DNA of 64,000 bases from Caulobacter rhizosphaerae (GCF_010977555.1 NZ_CP048815.1:620001-684000), one strand, 5' to 3'. Positions 24,988-34,106 are shown, counted from the first letter of the stretch. The notes: a model not told the origin generated them from the sequence alone. Numbers and translations are program-made.

Positions 24988-26034
24988 TTAGAGCTTCGAA
25001 CTCTCCAACGCCGCCCGCACCAGCCGCGCGATCTCCCGGCAGGCCGCATCCGCCGCCGGGACCACCCCGGTGAACGCCGTGAACCCATGGGCCAGGCTGT
25101 CGTAGCAGCGGTAGGTGGTCGGCACGCCCGCCGCGATCAGGCGCTTGGCGTAGGCCTCGCCCTGGTCGACCAGCGGGTCGAAGCCGGCGGTGACCACCAC
25201 GGCCGGCGCCAGGCCCGACAGGTCGGCGGTCCGGCCGGGGGACAGGCGCGGATCGGCCGGGTCGGCGTCGGCGCCGATATAGTGGCCCATGAACCAGTCC
25301 ATGACCGGCCCGCTCAGTGGATAGGCGTCGGCATAGGTCGTCATCGACGGCGTCTCGCTGGCCACGTCGACGGCGGGATAGATCAGCAGCTGCAGGGCCG
25401 GCTGGGCCTCGCCCGCGCGCTGCATCTCCTGGGCGATGACGGCGGCGAAGTTGCCGCCCATCGAGTCGCCGCCGATCGCCGCCGTCCCGGGCAGGGCCCC
25501 GAAGCGGGCGGCGTTGTCGCGGCCCCAGCGGAAGGCGGCCAGCACGTCGTCCAGCCCGCTCGGGAAGCGGTGGTCGGGGGCCAGGCGATAGTCGACCGAC
25601 AGCACCGCCGTGCGGGCGATGCGGGCCAGGATCCCGCAGAAGGCGTGGCAGGTCTCCAGGTCGCCGATCACCCCGCCGCCGAAGTGGGCGAAGACGATCA
25701 GCGGAGCGCCGCCGTCCTGGTCGGCCGGACGGTAGGCGCGCAGCCGGATCGGGCCGTCTTGGCCGTCGATCGACAGGCTCTCGTTGCGCACGCCGGGCTC
25801 GGCCGGACCGCTCATGGCGGCCAGGCCCTTGGCGCTGGCGGCGCGGGCCTCGTCCGGCGACAGGGTGGTCATCGACGGCATCTTGGCCGCCGCCGCGGCC
25901 AGGAACTGGAAGCGCGGATCCAGGGTCCGCCCGCCGCGATAGACCGTCCCGCCGCCCGACATCGCCCGCAGCACTGGGCTGGGTAGCGACATCAGCGCCT
26001 TGAGGATGAACTTCTCGACGGCGGGGTCGGCCAT
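24988..26034 (-). CDS. Alpha/beta hydrolase of the hormone-sensitive-lipase type
   Basis: The 348-residue protein fits the HSL/esterase family IV fold. The oxyanion-hole motif appears as HFGGG (normally HGGG), the nucleophile elbow is GGDSMGGN with Ser near 190, the acid lies in GFDPLVDQGEAY, and the base is the histidine in LAHGFTAF. Such enzymes hydrolyse short-chain esters. The Phe inside the HGGG motif is a variation that would alter the oxyanion loop. The gene lies between two repeat elements. Substrate is not predictable. Confidence 0.87.
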   Translation of the reverse strand: MADPAVEKFILKALMSLPSPVLRAMSGGGTVYRGGRTLDPRFQFLAAAAAKMPSMTTLSPDEARAASAKGLAAMSGPAEPGVRNESLSIDGQDGPIRLRAYRPADQDGGAPLIVFAHFGGGVIGDLETCHAFCGILARIARTAVLSVDYRLAPDHRFPSGLDDVLAAFRWGRDNAARFGALPGTAAIGGDSMGGNFAAVIAQEMQRAGEAQPALQLLIYPAVDVASETPSMTTYADAYPLSGPVMDWFMGHYIGADADPADPRLSPGRTADLSGLAPAVVVTAGFDPLVDQGEAYAKRLIAAGVPTTYRCYDSLAHGFTAFTGVVPAADAACREIARLVRAALESSKL

Positions 26035-26063
26035 TCGGGCTCTTTCTTCGACTTCTTGGGCCG

Positions 26064-26144
26064 CCCTCGTCCTTCGACAAGCTCAGGATGAGGGCTGTGC
26101 GTTTCAGTAGAGATCCTCATCCTGAGCTTGTCGAAGGACGAGGA
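26064..26144. repeat. Inverted repeat pair, CCTTCGACAAGCTCAGGAT family (copy 1)
   Basis: Arms at 26064-26094 and 26114-26144 are near-exact reverse complements around a 19-base loop. Three further copies with the same arms lie at 33989-34092, 36682-36786 and 51482-51564. Confidence 0.88.
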
Positions 26145-26158
26145 TCTCGGCTCCGTCT

Positions 26159-26800
26159 TCACGGACGCGGCAGGGCGGGCAGGCCGCCCAGGATCATCCG
26201 GACGGCGAAGTCGGCGGCGCCGTCCACGTCGACCGGCCGGCGCTCCAGCATCTTGTCGCCGACCTCGCGGGCCACGGCGATGCAGGCGGCGGCGAAGTAG
26301 TCCAAGTCGACGGCCGGGGCGTTGTCGTGCTCCAGCACCTTGGCGAAGGCCGCATGGACCTCGTCGAACACGGCCTGGATCTCGGGCGTGGCGCGGGCGT
26401 GGGGAAAGACCTCGCCGGCCGGCCGGTTGATCCGCCAGCTCTCGTGCTCGGCGGCCAGGAAGTCGAAATAGGCGCGGATCGCGCCGCGCAGGAAACTCTC
26501 GAAGTCGACCGCCTTCTCGAACTCCGTCCGCAGGATCGGCCGGAAACGCCGCGCGCCATCGTCGGCCAGGGCGTCGAACACTTCCTCCTTGGACTTGTAG
26601 TAGTTGTAGAAGGTGCCGGAGGCCAAGCCGGTGCGGCGGATGATGTCGCGGACCGTGGCGGCCTCGTAGCCCAGCTCGCCGAACACCGCCCGCGCCGCAT
26701 CGAGGATCGCCTGGCGGTTGGCCACCTTGGTGCGCTCGCGCTTGCCCGGCTTGTTGTCTTCCAGGACCGGGCGGGCGGGGAAATAGGCGATGTTCGACAT
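26159..26800 (-). CDS. TetR family transcriptional regulator
   Basis: The 213-residue protein has an N-terminal TetR helix-turn-helix (about 25-75): KVANRQAILDAARAVFGELG then VRDIIRRTGLASGTFYNYYK. The C-terminal helical ligand domain is not assignable. It lies between the esterase and an FMO-type monooxygenase, all on the minus strand, and may control one of them. A strong repeat element separates it from each neighbour, so co-transcription is doubtful. Confidence 0.9.
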   Translation of the reverse strand: MSNIAYFPARPVLEDNKPGKRERTKVANRQAILDAARAVFGELGYEAATVRDIIRRTGLASGTFYNYYKSKEEVFDALADDGARRFRPILRTEFEKAVDFESFLRGAIRAYFDFLAAEHESWRINRPAGEVFPHARATPEIQAVFDEVHAAFAKVLEHDNAPAVDLDYFAAACIAVAREVGDKMLERRPVDVDGAADFAVRMILGGLPALPRP

Positions 26801-26893
26801 CGGACGCGACTCGTGGCGAGGCGCAGATGACGCCCCGTCATGATTTCAGCCTCATTCCGCGGTGGGAGCAAGCTCCAGCTCGCGGCGAGACCG

Positions 26894-26996
26894 TGCGTCC
26901 TTCGAGGCTCGCCTTCGGCGCGCACCTCAGGATGAGGGATTCAGCGACAGAGTTCCTCATCCTGAGGCGCCCGCGCAGCGGGCCTCGAAGGACGCA
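26894..26996. repeat. Inverted repeat, TGCGTCCTTCGAGGC family
   Basis: Arms at 26894-26937 and 26955-26996 are reverse complements with short internal hairpins, around a 17-base loop. The end of the arm (CCTCAGGATGAGG) is shared with the CCTTCGACAAGCTCAGGAT family, so the two are probably related. It fills most of the gap between the FMO stop and the TetR start. Confidence 0.8.
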
Positions 26997-27006
26997 AGGC
27001 GCCATC

Positions 27007-28401
27007 TCATTCCGCCGCCAGTGGCAAGGCGTCCGGCGCGCGGGCCGGCACGGGCAGGGCGCCGCCCGCCGCTCGCGCCCGCTTCTCGCCGGCCGAGATC
27101 TCCGTCTTCAGGTCGGCGCAATAGACCCCGAAGTCGACCTGGATGGTGTGGCGGGCCGAGGCGTAATAGTGGCCGGTGTGGCGCTCCTCGTCCTTGGCGG
27201 TGATGCGCCGCATCTCGGCGATCGTCGGCAAGGCGTAGCGGCCGGTCAGGTAGGCGGCGACCAGCTTGGACTGCTGCTCGGCGAAATTGACCAGGGTCGG
27301 CAGGGCCTGGGCCAGACCCATGTAGAAGAGGTCGGGCACGCCGGGCTTCATCATCCGCTTGAACAGCGGCAGGCGGTGGTCGGCGTCGGGAACCAGGGCC
27401 GGGTCGTCCAGGAACGGGAAGCTGATCTTATAGCCGGTGGCGAAGACGATCACGTCGACGGCTTCGACGCTGTCGTCGGCGAAGCGGACCTGGCGACCCT
27501 CCAGCGCCTTGATCGCCGGCTTGAAGGTGATGTCGCCGCAGCCGGCCCGGGTCAGGAATTCGCCGCTGACCGAGGGATGGGCCTCCAGCGGCTGGTGGTC
27601 GGGCTTGGGCAGGCCGTAGTCCTCCATCCGGCCCAGGTGCTTGCGGACCAGCGCGCGGACGACCTTCAGGCCCAGCCGACGCGGCATCCACGGCGGCATG
27701 GCGGATTTGTCCAGCGGCTTGCCGTTCAGATACTTCGGGAAGACCCAGACCCCGCGCCGGGCCGAGACGATCAGCCTGCCGGCGATCGGGCGTTGAGCCA
27801 GCTCGCTGGCGATGTCCATGGCCGAATTGCCCATGCCCACCAACACGACCGTCTTGCCGCGCATGTCGACGGGGTCGAACGGGTCGCTATAGGCGTGGGC
27901 GTGGAAGGCGACGCCGTCGAAGGTTCCGGGATAGTCGGGAACGCGCGGGTCCCAGTGATGGCCATTGGCGACGATCAGCACGTCGTAGAGCCGGGTCTCG
28001 CCGGTCGACAGGGTCACCGACCACAGGCCGTCCGCGTTGCGCGCGGCGCGCAGCACCTTGGTGTTGAAGGTGATGGTCTCGCGCAGGCCGAAATGGGCGA
28101 CATAGGCCTTGAAGTAGGCCAGGATCTGGCTGTGGTGCGGGAAGTCGGGCCAGTCGGCCGGGACCGGGAAGTCCTCGAAGGCCAGTCGCCACTTGGAGGT
28201 GTCGATGTGCAGGCTTTCGTAGCAGGCCGACAGCCCGTTGGGGTTCTTGTAGTACCAGTTGCCGCCGATGTCGTCGGAGGCCTCGAAACAGTCATAGGGG
28301 ACGCCGGCGTCCTTCAGCCGCTTGGCGGTGGTGAAGCCGCTGCAGCCCGCGCCGATGATGCAGGCCTTGGGAAGCCGTGCGGATGGCGTAGCGGAGGTCA
28401 T
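27007..28401 (-). CDS. Flavin-containing monooxygenase
   Basis: The 464-residue protein has the FAD-binding motif IGAGCSGFTTAKRL near residue 17, the FMO fingerprint around FDGVAFHAHAY near 155, and the NADPH-binding motif GMGNSAMDIASELA near 187. A second catalytic stretch, DVIVFATGYKISFPF, follows near 325. FMOs use NADPH and oxygen to oxygenate nucleophilic N or S atoms or ketones. The native substrate is unknown. The TetR gene downstream is a possible regulator. Confidence 0.9.
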   Translation of the reverse strand: MTSATPSARLPKACIIGAGCSGFTTAKRLKDAGVPYDCFEASDDIGGNWYYKNPNGLSACYESLHIDTSKWRLAFEDFPVPADWPDFPHHSQILAYFKAYVAHFGLRETITFNTKVLRAARNADGLWSVTLSTGETRLYDVLIVANGHHWDPRVPDYPGTFDGVAFHAHAYSDPFDPVDMRGKTVVLVGMGNSAMDIASELAQRPIAGRLIVSARRGVWVFPKYLNGKPLDKSAMPPWMPRRLGLKVVRALVRKHLGRMEDYGLPKPDHQPLEAHPSVSGEFLTRAGCGDITFKPAIKALEGRQVRFADDSVEAVDVIVFATGYKISFPFLDDPALVPDADHRLPLFKRMMKPGVPDLFYMGLAQALPTLVNFAEQQSKLVAAYLTGRYALPTIAEMRRITAKDEERHTGHYYASARHTIQVDFGVYCADLKTEISAGEKRARAAGGALPVPARAPDALPLAAE

Positions 28402-28481
28402 CGCCTCCTCCCTGACTTATCGTTGTTCAGGTGAACGTATCAGCGTTATGCCAGCCGTCAAACCGCCTTGGGTCGGCGCGT

Positions 28482-28802
28482 TCAGTTGCCGAGCGGTCGC
28501 GGGGAATAGGTGGCCGTGCAGCGCGACTTGCACTGCATCCACTGGGTGGGGCAGCTGTCGTCGTCGCCGTTGGCGTGGCAGAAGAAGTAGGTGCGGTTGC
28601 AGGACGAGCGGCACTGGTCCGGGTCGCGCGCCTGGGCGGCGCCGGTCAGCGGGATCAGCGGCGGCGGCAGGGCCGGGGTGTCGTCCTGGACCGGGGCGCG
28701 AGTCGCGGTCGAGGGGACGACCCGCGTCGGCTTGGCCGTTTGGGCCGTGGCGGAGCCGGCCAGGGCGGCGAGGATCAGCAGGCAGGCGAGGGCGCGGCGC
28801 AT
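28482..28802 (-). CDS. Small exported protein with six evenly spaced cysteines
   Basis: The 106-residue protein begins with a signal peptide (MRRALACLLILAALAGSATA) and a Pro/Thr/Ala-rich linker to about residue 60. A compact C-terminal module then has six cysteines at 64, 68, 75, 84, 91 and 95. Their spacing is mirror-symmetric: C-X3-C-X6-C-X8-C-X6-C-X3-C. This suggests two antiparallel helices cross-linked by three disulfides in the periplasm. No family was recognised. The ATG at 28802 is the only one that gives the signal peptide. Confidence 0.72.
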   Translation of the reverse strand: MRRALACLLILAALAGSATAQTAKPTRVVPSTATRAPVQDDTPALPPPLIPLTGAAQARDPDQCRSSCNRTYFFCHANGDDDSCPTQWMQCKSRCTATYSPRPLGN

Positions 28803-28837
28803 GAGCAGAAGTCTAGCCGCACCCCGTTGAGGTTCGG

Positions 28838-29380
28838 TTAACCACGTTTTTCGGTCGAGGAGCAGGCCACGCGCGTGGCCTCGTAATGGGCGAACGGTTG
28901 GTCCTTGTCGCCCTCGCGAGCGGTGATCCGCCACGCCAGCCGGTCGCCCGCCTGGGTCCAGCGGTTCAGGAAGCTGGAGGGAGGATAGGGATAGGCGATC
29001 TCGAAACCGTCGTCGCGCACCGCCCCCGCGCCCGTGGCGGTGTAGTCGCCGCCGAAGCTGTCGGCCCAATAGCTCGTCAGGGTCGCGGGAACGCCGCCTT
29101 TGGCCGCGTGGGTCCCGATCACCAGGTGAGCGGCGTAGCGGTCCGCGGGGTCGGCCTTGGCCTGGCTTTCCGTCTCGATGAGGAACATCGCGCCCAGGGC
29201 GATCGGCTTGGCGGAAAGGGTCAGGGTCACGGGCTTGCCCATCACCTGGCCCGAGCCCCGCCAGCAGCCGGTCAGGGCCGTGACCTGGGCGGGCAGCTGG
29301 GCCGTCGGCGTGTCCTGCGCCAGGGCCGATCCGGCCGTCAGCGACAGCAGCGCCGCGAGCGCGCTCGAAACTTTCATCAT
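28838..29380 (-). CDS. Hypothetical exported protein, lipocalin-like pattern
   Basis: The 180-residue protein has a signal peptide (MMKVSSALAALLSLTAGSALA) and then LTGCWRGSGQVMGKPVTLTL, a pattern seen in small beta-barrel proteins of the DUF1579/lipocalin-like type. Two cysteines (Cys39-area TGCWR and the C-terminal VACSS) may form a disulfide. The ATG pair at 29375-29380 follows GGGGGAAATCAG. It is 35 bases upstream of the six-cysteine protein on the same strand, so both may be expressed together. Function is unknown. Confidence 0.6.
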   Translation of the reverse strand: MMKVSSALAALLSLTAGSALAQDTPTAQLPAQVTALTGCWRGSGQVMGKPVTLTLSAKPIALGAMFLIETESQAKADPADRYAAHLVIGTHAAKGGVPATLTSYWADSFGGDYTATGAGAVRDDGFEIAYPYPPSSFLNRWTQAGDRLAWRITAREGDKDQPFAHYEATRVACSSTEKRG

Positions 29381-29447
29381 CTGATTTCCCCCGCCTCGCT
29401 CCAGCCGGCTAAGCGCCCTGATTCGGCGCTCGAGCTCCAGACCCGTT

Positions 29448-29473
29448 GGCGACAGGCGCCTGCGCCTGTCCCC
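29448..29473. repeat. Variant copy of the GGGGACAGGCGCA palindrome
   Basis: GGCGACAGGCGCC is followed by TGCGCCTGTCCCC; compared with the copies at 19001 and 62793 it has two changes that break symmetry only slightly. It lies just before the LysR stop codon. Confidence 0.7.
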
Positions 29474-29475
29474 AG

Positions 29476-30381
29476 TCACGGCTGCGACGTCGCCAGGAAC
29501 GCGTCCAGCCCCTCGGCCAGGTGGTCGAACATCGCCCGCATCCGCAACGTCGCGCGCAGGTCCTCGTGCATGACCAGCCAGACGGGCAGGTCGAAGCCGA
29601 TCTGGCCGGGGCAGACCGGGACCAGGTCGGGGTCGCGGCGAGCCACCCCGTGCTGAATGAAGCCGATCCCGAGGCCCGCTCGCACGGCGGCCAGCTGGGC
29701 CAGGTCGCTGTCGGCCCGGAACGCGAAGCCGTGGGGCGGCAGCGGCACGCGCTGGACCAGGCCGCGCAGGAACGGCGTGCCCTTGTCGAAGCCGATCACC
29801 GCATGGTCGGGCAGGGCGTCTAGGGTGGCGGGCGCCCCCTCGGCCTCGACATAGCGGCGATGGGCGTAGAGCCCCAGGTGGGTGTCGGCCAGCCGCCGGG
29901 CGACCAGGGCCTCCTGGGTCGGGCGGACCATGCGCACGGCGATGTCGGCCGCGCCGCGCAGCAGGTCCTGCTGCTGGTTGTCCAGCGACAACTCGACGGC
30001 CACGCCGGGATGTTTGGGACGGAAGTCGGCCAGGATCGGCGGCAACACCTCGGCGCCGATGATCTCGCTGGCGGTCAGGCGCACCACGCCGCGGGCGGTG
30101 TCGCCAGCGCCGGACGCGGCGCGGACCAGGGCGCTGGCCGCCCCGGCCATGGCCTGGGCGTGCGGCTGCAGGTCCAGGGCAGCGTCGGTGGGCTTCAGGC
30201 CCTGGGGCGAGCGGGTGAACAGGGCCACGCCCAGGGCCTGCTCCAGCGCGGCGACCTGGCGGCCCAGCGTCGGCTGGGTCAGGCCCAGGGCGCGGGCGGC
30301 GGCCGACAGGCTGCCCTCGGTCATCACCGCCAGGAAGGCGCGGTACAGGCTCCAGTCCGGTTCGCTCATGCATTCATGCAT
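29476..30381 (-). CDS. LysR family transcriptional regulator
   Basis: The 301-residue protein has the LysR helix-turn-helix at its start (YRAFLAVMTEGSLSAAARAL then TQPTLGRQVAALEQALG) and a periplasmic-binding-like effector domain from about residue 90. An ATG at 30369 (MSEPDWSLYRAF) fits the family start better than the longer version at 30381. It diverges from the NAD-dependent epimerase gene with about 80 bases between, the classic layout in which a LysR protein controls its neighbour. Confidence 0.92.
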   Translation of the reverse strand: MHECMSEPDWSLYRAFLAVMTEGSLSAAARALGLTQPTLGRQVAALEQALGVALFTRSPQGLKPTDAALDLQPHAQAMAGAASALVRAASGAGDTARGVVRLTASEIIGAEVLPPILADFRPKHPGVAVELSLDNQQQDLLRGAADIAVRMVRPTQEALVARRLADTHLGLYAHRRYVEAEGAPATLDALPDHAVIGFDKGTPFLRGLVQRVPLPPHGFAFRADSDLAQLAAVRAGLGIGFIQHGVARRDPDLVPVCPGQIGFDLPVWLVMHEDLRATLRMRAMFDHLAEGLDAFLATSQP

Positions 30382-30460
30382 GGCAGATCAAGACAGTTCG
30401 TCAATTCTCGTTTGGGCTGTCGTGGCCGATCTTGCCCTCACAACCGATGGAGAGAGCGAC

Positions 30461-31480
30461 ATGACCACGACCCAGCAACGCACCGCCCTGGTGATCGGCG
30501 CGACCGGCGGCATCGGCGGCGAGGCCGCTTCGGCCCTGCTCCGCCATGGCTGGAGCGTCCGCGCCCTGACCCGCCGCGCCCAGCCGACCCCAAAAACCGC
30601 AAAGGGGGCGGGGATCGACTGGATCGAGGGCGACGCCATGGTCGCCGCCGACGTGGCCCGCGCCGCCCGGGGCGTCCAGTTGATCGTCCACGCCGCCAAC
30701 CCGCCCGGCTACCGCAACTGGGGCAAGCTGGTCTTGCCAATGCTGGACAGCACCATCGCCGCCGCCAAGGCCGAGGGCGCGCGGATCCTGCTGCCGGGCA
30801 CGGTCTACAATTTCGGCGTCGAGACCTTCCCGCGGATCGACGAGACCGCGCCGCAGGCCCCGGCCACGCGCAAGGGCAGGATCCGGGTCGAGATGGAGCG
30901 GCGGCTGAAGGCGGCTTCGGCCGAGGGGGCGCCGGTGCTGATCGTCCGGGCCGGTGACTTCTTCGGCCCGCACGCCGGCAACACCTGGTTCGGCCAGGCG
31001 GTGATCAAGCCGGGCGCGGCGCTGAAGTCGGTGACCGAGCCCTCCACCCGGGGCGTCGCCCACGCCTGGGCCTATCTGCCGGACCTGGCCGAGACCATGG
31101 CCCGGCTACTGGACCAGGCCGATCGCCTCTCGGCCTTCGAGGTCTTCCACTTCGGCGGCCACCACCTGGCCTGGGGCGAGATGGCGGCTTCGGTGCGGCG
31201 AGTGACGGACCAGCCCCGGCTGCCGGTCATGAGCTTTCCCTGGTGGCTGGTCATGGCCCTGTCGCCCGTCGTGCCGCTGTTCCGCGAGATGGCGGAGATG
31301 CGCTACCTGTGGCGCGAGCCCCTGGCCCTGGACGACCGCAAGCTTCGGACGTTCCTGGGGGAGGTGCCGCACACGCCGCTGGATGCGGCGGTGGCGGCCA
31401 GCCTGCGGGGGCAGGGGTGTTTTTCGAACCCTCTCCCAGCGGGAGAGGGAGGGGCCCGCCGCGCAGCGGTGGGAGGGTGA
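30461..31480 (+). CDS. NAD-dependent epimerase/dehydratase family protein
   Basis: The 339-residue protein opens with the Rossmann motif ALVIGATGGIGGEAASALL and has the extended short-chain dehydrogenase pattern, including a KGRIRVEMERRL segment near the catalytic region. No classic YxxxK is seen, so it may be an atypical NAD(P)-binding reductase. The ATG at 30461 is chosen over a long upstream open frame because the Rossmann motif starts there. The last 17 or so residues (from about 323) are encoded by a repeat element beginning at 31427, so the native C-terminus has been replaced or extended. Confidence 0.8.
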   Translation: MTTTQQRTALVIGATGGIGGEAASALLRHGWSVRALTRRAQPTPKTAKGAGIDWIEGDAMVAADVARAARGVQLIVHAANPPGYRNWGKLVLPMLDSTIAAAKAEGARILLPGTVYNFGVETFPRIDETAPQAPATRKGRIRVEMERRLKAASAEGAPVLIVRAGDFFGPHAGNTWFGQAVIKPGAALKSVTEPSTRGVAHAWAYLPDLAETMARLLDQADRLSAFEVFHFGGHHLAWGEMAASVRRVTDQPRLPVMSFPWWLVMALSPVVPLFREMAEMRYLWREPLALDDRKLRTFLGEVPHTPLDAAVAASLRGQGCFSNPLPAGEGGARRAAVGG

Positions 31481-31601
31481 GGGATTACACCCTCACAGAT
31501 TTCTCATGAGCGCCCTGCCGGCACGCCGTCGGACGCCTAAACCCCTCACCCTCCCACGCCTGTCGGCGCGGGCCCCTCCCTCTCCCCTCCGGGAGAGGGT
31601 T
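31427..31601. repeat. Long inverted repeat, CCCTCTCCC/GGGAGAGGG type
   Basis: The left half (31427-31490, CCCTCTCCCAGCGGGAGAGG then GGCCCGCCGCGCAGCGG) is mirrored by the right half at about 31540-31601 (CCCTCACCCTCCCACGCC then CCCTCTCCCCTCCGGGAGAG). The left half is translated as the end of the epimerase gene. The element separates that gene from the convergent DUF72 gene. Confidence 0.75.
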
Positions 31602-31612
31602 TCGGTGAGGCC

Positions 31613-32365
31613 CTATTTCAGCTTCTCGATCAGCGCCATGGCCGCGGCCGGGTTGCGCACCTTCGCCCCGGCGATGAAATAGGCGAAGACGTCGCCGCGC
31701 TTGGCCCAGTCCCGCGTCTGCTTGGCGATGCCGTCCAGTTCGTCCGAGGTCATGCCGGTGGGCTCGTCGGGCTTGCTGGACATCAGCCGCGCATAGGTGA
31801 AGTCGGCGGTCGGCGCGTCGATGCAGGGCCAGGTCGGCTCCTCGTCGTCGACCGCGTAGACGATGGCCGCGCCGTACTGGGCGGCCAGGTCGTAGAACTG
31901 CTGGGTGGCGAAGGTCGGGCTGCGGACCTCCAGCGCGTGGCGGGCCGGCCGGCCGCCGATCTCCCTGGGCAGCAGCTTCAGGAAGCCCTCGAAATCGACC
32001 GGGTCGAACTTCTTGGTGGCCATGAACTGCCAGTTGATGGGCCCCAGCTTCGGGCCCAGCTCCTCCAGCCCCTGGGCCAGGAACTTGTCCATCGAATCGT
32101 TGTTCTCCGACAGCACCTTGCGATTGGTGCAGTAGCGGCTGGCCTTGACCGAGAACACGAAGTCGTCGGGCGTCTCGTCGCGCCACTTCTGCCAGCTGTT
32201 GGTCTTGAAGGTGGAATAGTAGGTGCCGTTGATCTCGATGCTGGTGACGTGCCGGCTGGCGTACTTCAGCTCGTCCTTTTGCTTGAGATCGTCGGGATAG
32301 AAGGGGCCGCCCCGCCAGGGCTCGTACGTCCAGCCGCCGATGCCGGCGCGAATGGTCCCGGGCAT
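31613..32365 (-). CDS. DUF72 domain-containing protein
   Basis: The 250-residue protein starts MPGTIRAGIGGWTYEPWRGG, followed by FYPDDLKQKDELKYAS and the ITSIEINGTYYS-type strand, the signature of the DUF72 (YecE-like) TIM-barrel family. These proteins are widespread, probably metal- or ligand-binding, and without a proven role. Length is normal. It lies between two repeat elements and shows no operon partner. Confidence 0.88.
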   Translation of the reverse strand: MPGTIRAGIGGWTYEPWRGGPFYPDDLKQKDELKYASRHVTSIEINGTYYSTFKTNSWQKWRDETPDDFVFSVKASRYCTNRKVLSENNDSMDKFLAQGLEELGPKLGPINWQFMATKKFDPVDFEGFLKLLPREIGGRPARHALEVRSPTFATQQFYDLAAQYGAAIVYAVDDEEPTWPCIDAPTADFTYARLMSSKPDEPTGMTSDELDGIAKQTRDWAKRGDVFAYFIAGAKVRNPAAAMALIEKLK

Positions 32366-32437
32366 GCAGGTGTTCCCTTCCTGTTCTTGCGGCGCACCCT
32401 AGGTCAGGGTTTGGATCTTCGGCAAGAGGGATTTCAG

Positions 32438-32570
32438 ATCTTCCCCGTGTGGGGGAGGTGTCGGCGCAGCCGACGGTGGGGGAGTCGTAGGCAGGCAGCG
32501 GGATCCTGGATCGTCGACCCTAAAACTCCCCCCACCGGCCTTCGGCCGCCTCCCCCAAAGGGGGAGGGTT
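32438..32570. repeat. CCTCCCCC/GGGGGAGG inverted repeat element
   Basis: The element has the same parts as the copy after cydX: TTCCCCGTGTGGGGGAGG with TCGGCGCAGCCGA on one side, mirrored by GGCCTTCGGCC and CCTCCCCCAAAGGGGGAGG on the other. It fills the gap between the DUF72 start and the sdaA stop. Confidence 0.75.
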
Positions 32571-32587
32571 TAGCTGTGTCCAACCCC

Positions 32588-33976
32588 TCAGCACTCCACC
32601 CGGTTCACCGACAGCCCCACCGCCAGCCCACCGAGCGAAGTTTCCTTGTAGATCTCGCTCATGTCCTCGCCGGTGCGCTTCATGGTGGCGATCACCTTGT
32701 CCAGCGACACCGAGTGCTGACCATCGCCCAGCAGGGCCAGACGGGCGGCGTCGATGGCCTTGATGGCCCCCATGGCGTTGCGCTCGATGCAGGGGATCTG
32801 GACCAGGCCGCCGATCGGATCGCAGGTCAGGCCCAGATTGTGCTCCATGCCGATCTCGGCGGCGTTCTCGATCTGGTCGTTGGTGCCGCCCAGCGCCGCG
32901 CACAGCCCGGCCGCAGCCATCGAGCAGGCCACGCCCACCTCGCCCTGGCAGCCGACCTCGGCCCCGCTGATCGAGGCGTTGCGCTTGTAGAGCGCGCCGA
33001 TCGCCGCCGCCGTCAGCAGGAACACCCGCACCCCCTGCGGCGTGCCCTGGTGGAAGCGGTGGTAGAAGCGCAGCACCGCCGGGATCAGGCCGGCCGCGCC
33101 GTTGGTCGGGGCGGTGACCACCCGGCCGCCGGCGGCGTTCTCCTCGTTGACCGCCATGGCCCACAGGTTGACGAAGTCCATGGCCGCCAGCGGGTCGCTG
33201 ATCTGGCGCTCCATCCGGCCCTGGATGGTCTGGTGGATCTGGCGGGCCCGACGCTTGACGGCCAGGCCGCCGGGCAGGGTCCCGGTCTCGCGCATGCCGC
33301 GGTCGATGCAGGCCTCCATGGCCTGGAAGATGCGGTCGAGGCCCGCGTCGAGCTCGGCCGGCTCCATCCGCGCCAGCTCGTTGGCGCCCATCACCCCGGC
33401 GATCGACAGGCCGGCGTCGGCGGCGCGCTGCAGCAGGTCGGCGCCGCTCTCGAACGGGTGGGGGACCCGCGGACCCTCGTCCGGCGGGGTGTTGCGGCCC
33501 ATCTCGCTCTCGTCGCGCACGAAGCCGCCGCCGATCGAGAAATAGGTGCGCTCGGCCAACACGGCGCCGGCGGCGTCGTAGGCCGTGAAGGTCAGGCCGT
33601 TGGGATGCTGGGGCAGGCGTTCATGGCCGGCCCAGACGATGTCGCGCGCCTCGTCGAAGGCGATATCGACCAAGCCGCCCAGCTTCAGCGACTGGGTCGC
33701 CTTGGCCTCCAGCAGGGCCGCCTCGCCGGCGTCGGGGTCGAGCTCCGCCGGCAGAAAGCCCATCAGGCCCAGGATCACCGCGCGGTCGGTGGCGTGGCCG
33801 CGGCCGGTCAGGGCCAGGGAGGCGTAGAGCCGCGTCTCGACCCGGGCGACGTCGGCCAGCCTGCCGGCGTCGCGCAGCCGGCCGACGAACAGCCCCGCGG
33901 CCGTCATCGGCCCCATGGTGTGGCTGCTCGACGGGCCGACGCCCAGCTTGAACAGGTCGAAGACGGAGGCTGTCAT
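32588..33976 (-). CDS. sdaA: L-serine ammonia-lyase (iron-sulfur type)
   Basis: The 462-residue single-chain enzyme deaminates L-serine to pyruvate and ammonia using a 4Fe-4S cluster. The N-terminal part has [20 protein letters not shown], the beta-domain signature, and the C-terminal alpha domain has the cluster cysteines in [24 protein letters not shown] and [10 protein letters not shown]. Length is normal for the one-chain type. Upstream is the M28 peptidase gene, but a repeat pair lies between, so a shared transcript is uncertain. Confidence 0.94.
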   Translation of the reverse strand: MTASVFDLFKLGVGPSSSHTMGPMTAAGLFVGRLRDAGRLADVARVETRLYASLALTGRGHATDRAVILGLMGFLPAELDPDAGEAALLEAKATQSLKLGGLVDIAFDEARDIVWAGHERLPQHPNGLTFTAYDAAGAVLAERTYFSIGGGFVRDESEMGRNTPPDEGPRVPHPFESGADLLQRAADAGLSIAGVMGANELARMEPAELDAGLDRIFQAMEACIDRGMRETGTLPGGLAVKRRARQIHQTIQGRMERQISDPLAAMDFVNLWAMAVNEENAAGGRVVTAPTNGAAGLIPAVLRFYHRFHQGTPQGVRVFLLTAAAIGALYKRNASISGAEVGCQGEVGVACSMAAAGLCAALGGTNDQIENAAEIGMEHNLGLTCDPIGGLVQIPCIERNAMGAIKAIDAARLALLGDGQHSVSLDKVIATMKRTGEDMSEIYKETSLGGLAVGLSVNRVEC

Positions 33977-33988
33977 GCTTGTGATCCG

Positions 33989-34092
33989 CCCTCGTCCTTC
34001 GACAAGCTCAGGATGAGGGCTGCTTCTAACGCTGGAAGGCTACGGAAACTTGCAGTCGAAACCCTCATCCTGAGCCTGTCGAAGGACGAGGG
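33989..34092. repeat. Inverted repeat pair, CCTTCGACAAGCTCAGGAT family (copy 2)
   Basis: Arms at 33989-34019 and 34062-34092 are reverse complements with one mismatch, around a 42-base loop. It lies between the sdaA start and the peptidase stop. Confidence 0.88.
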
Positions 34093-34106
34093 TTTCGCGC
34101 CGCGAG

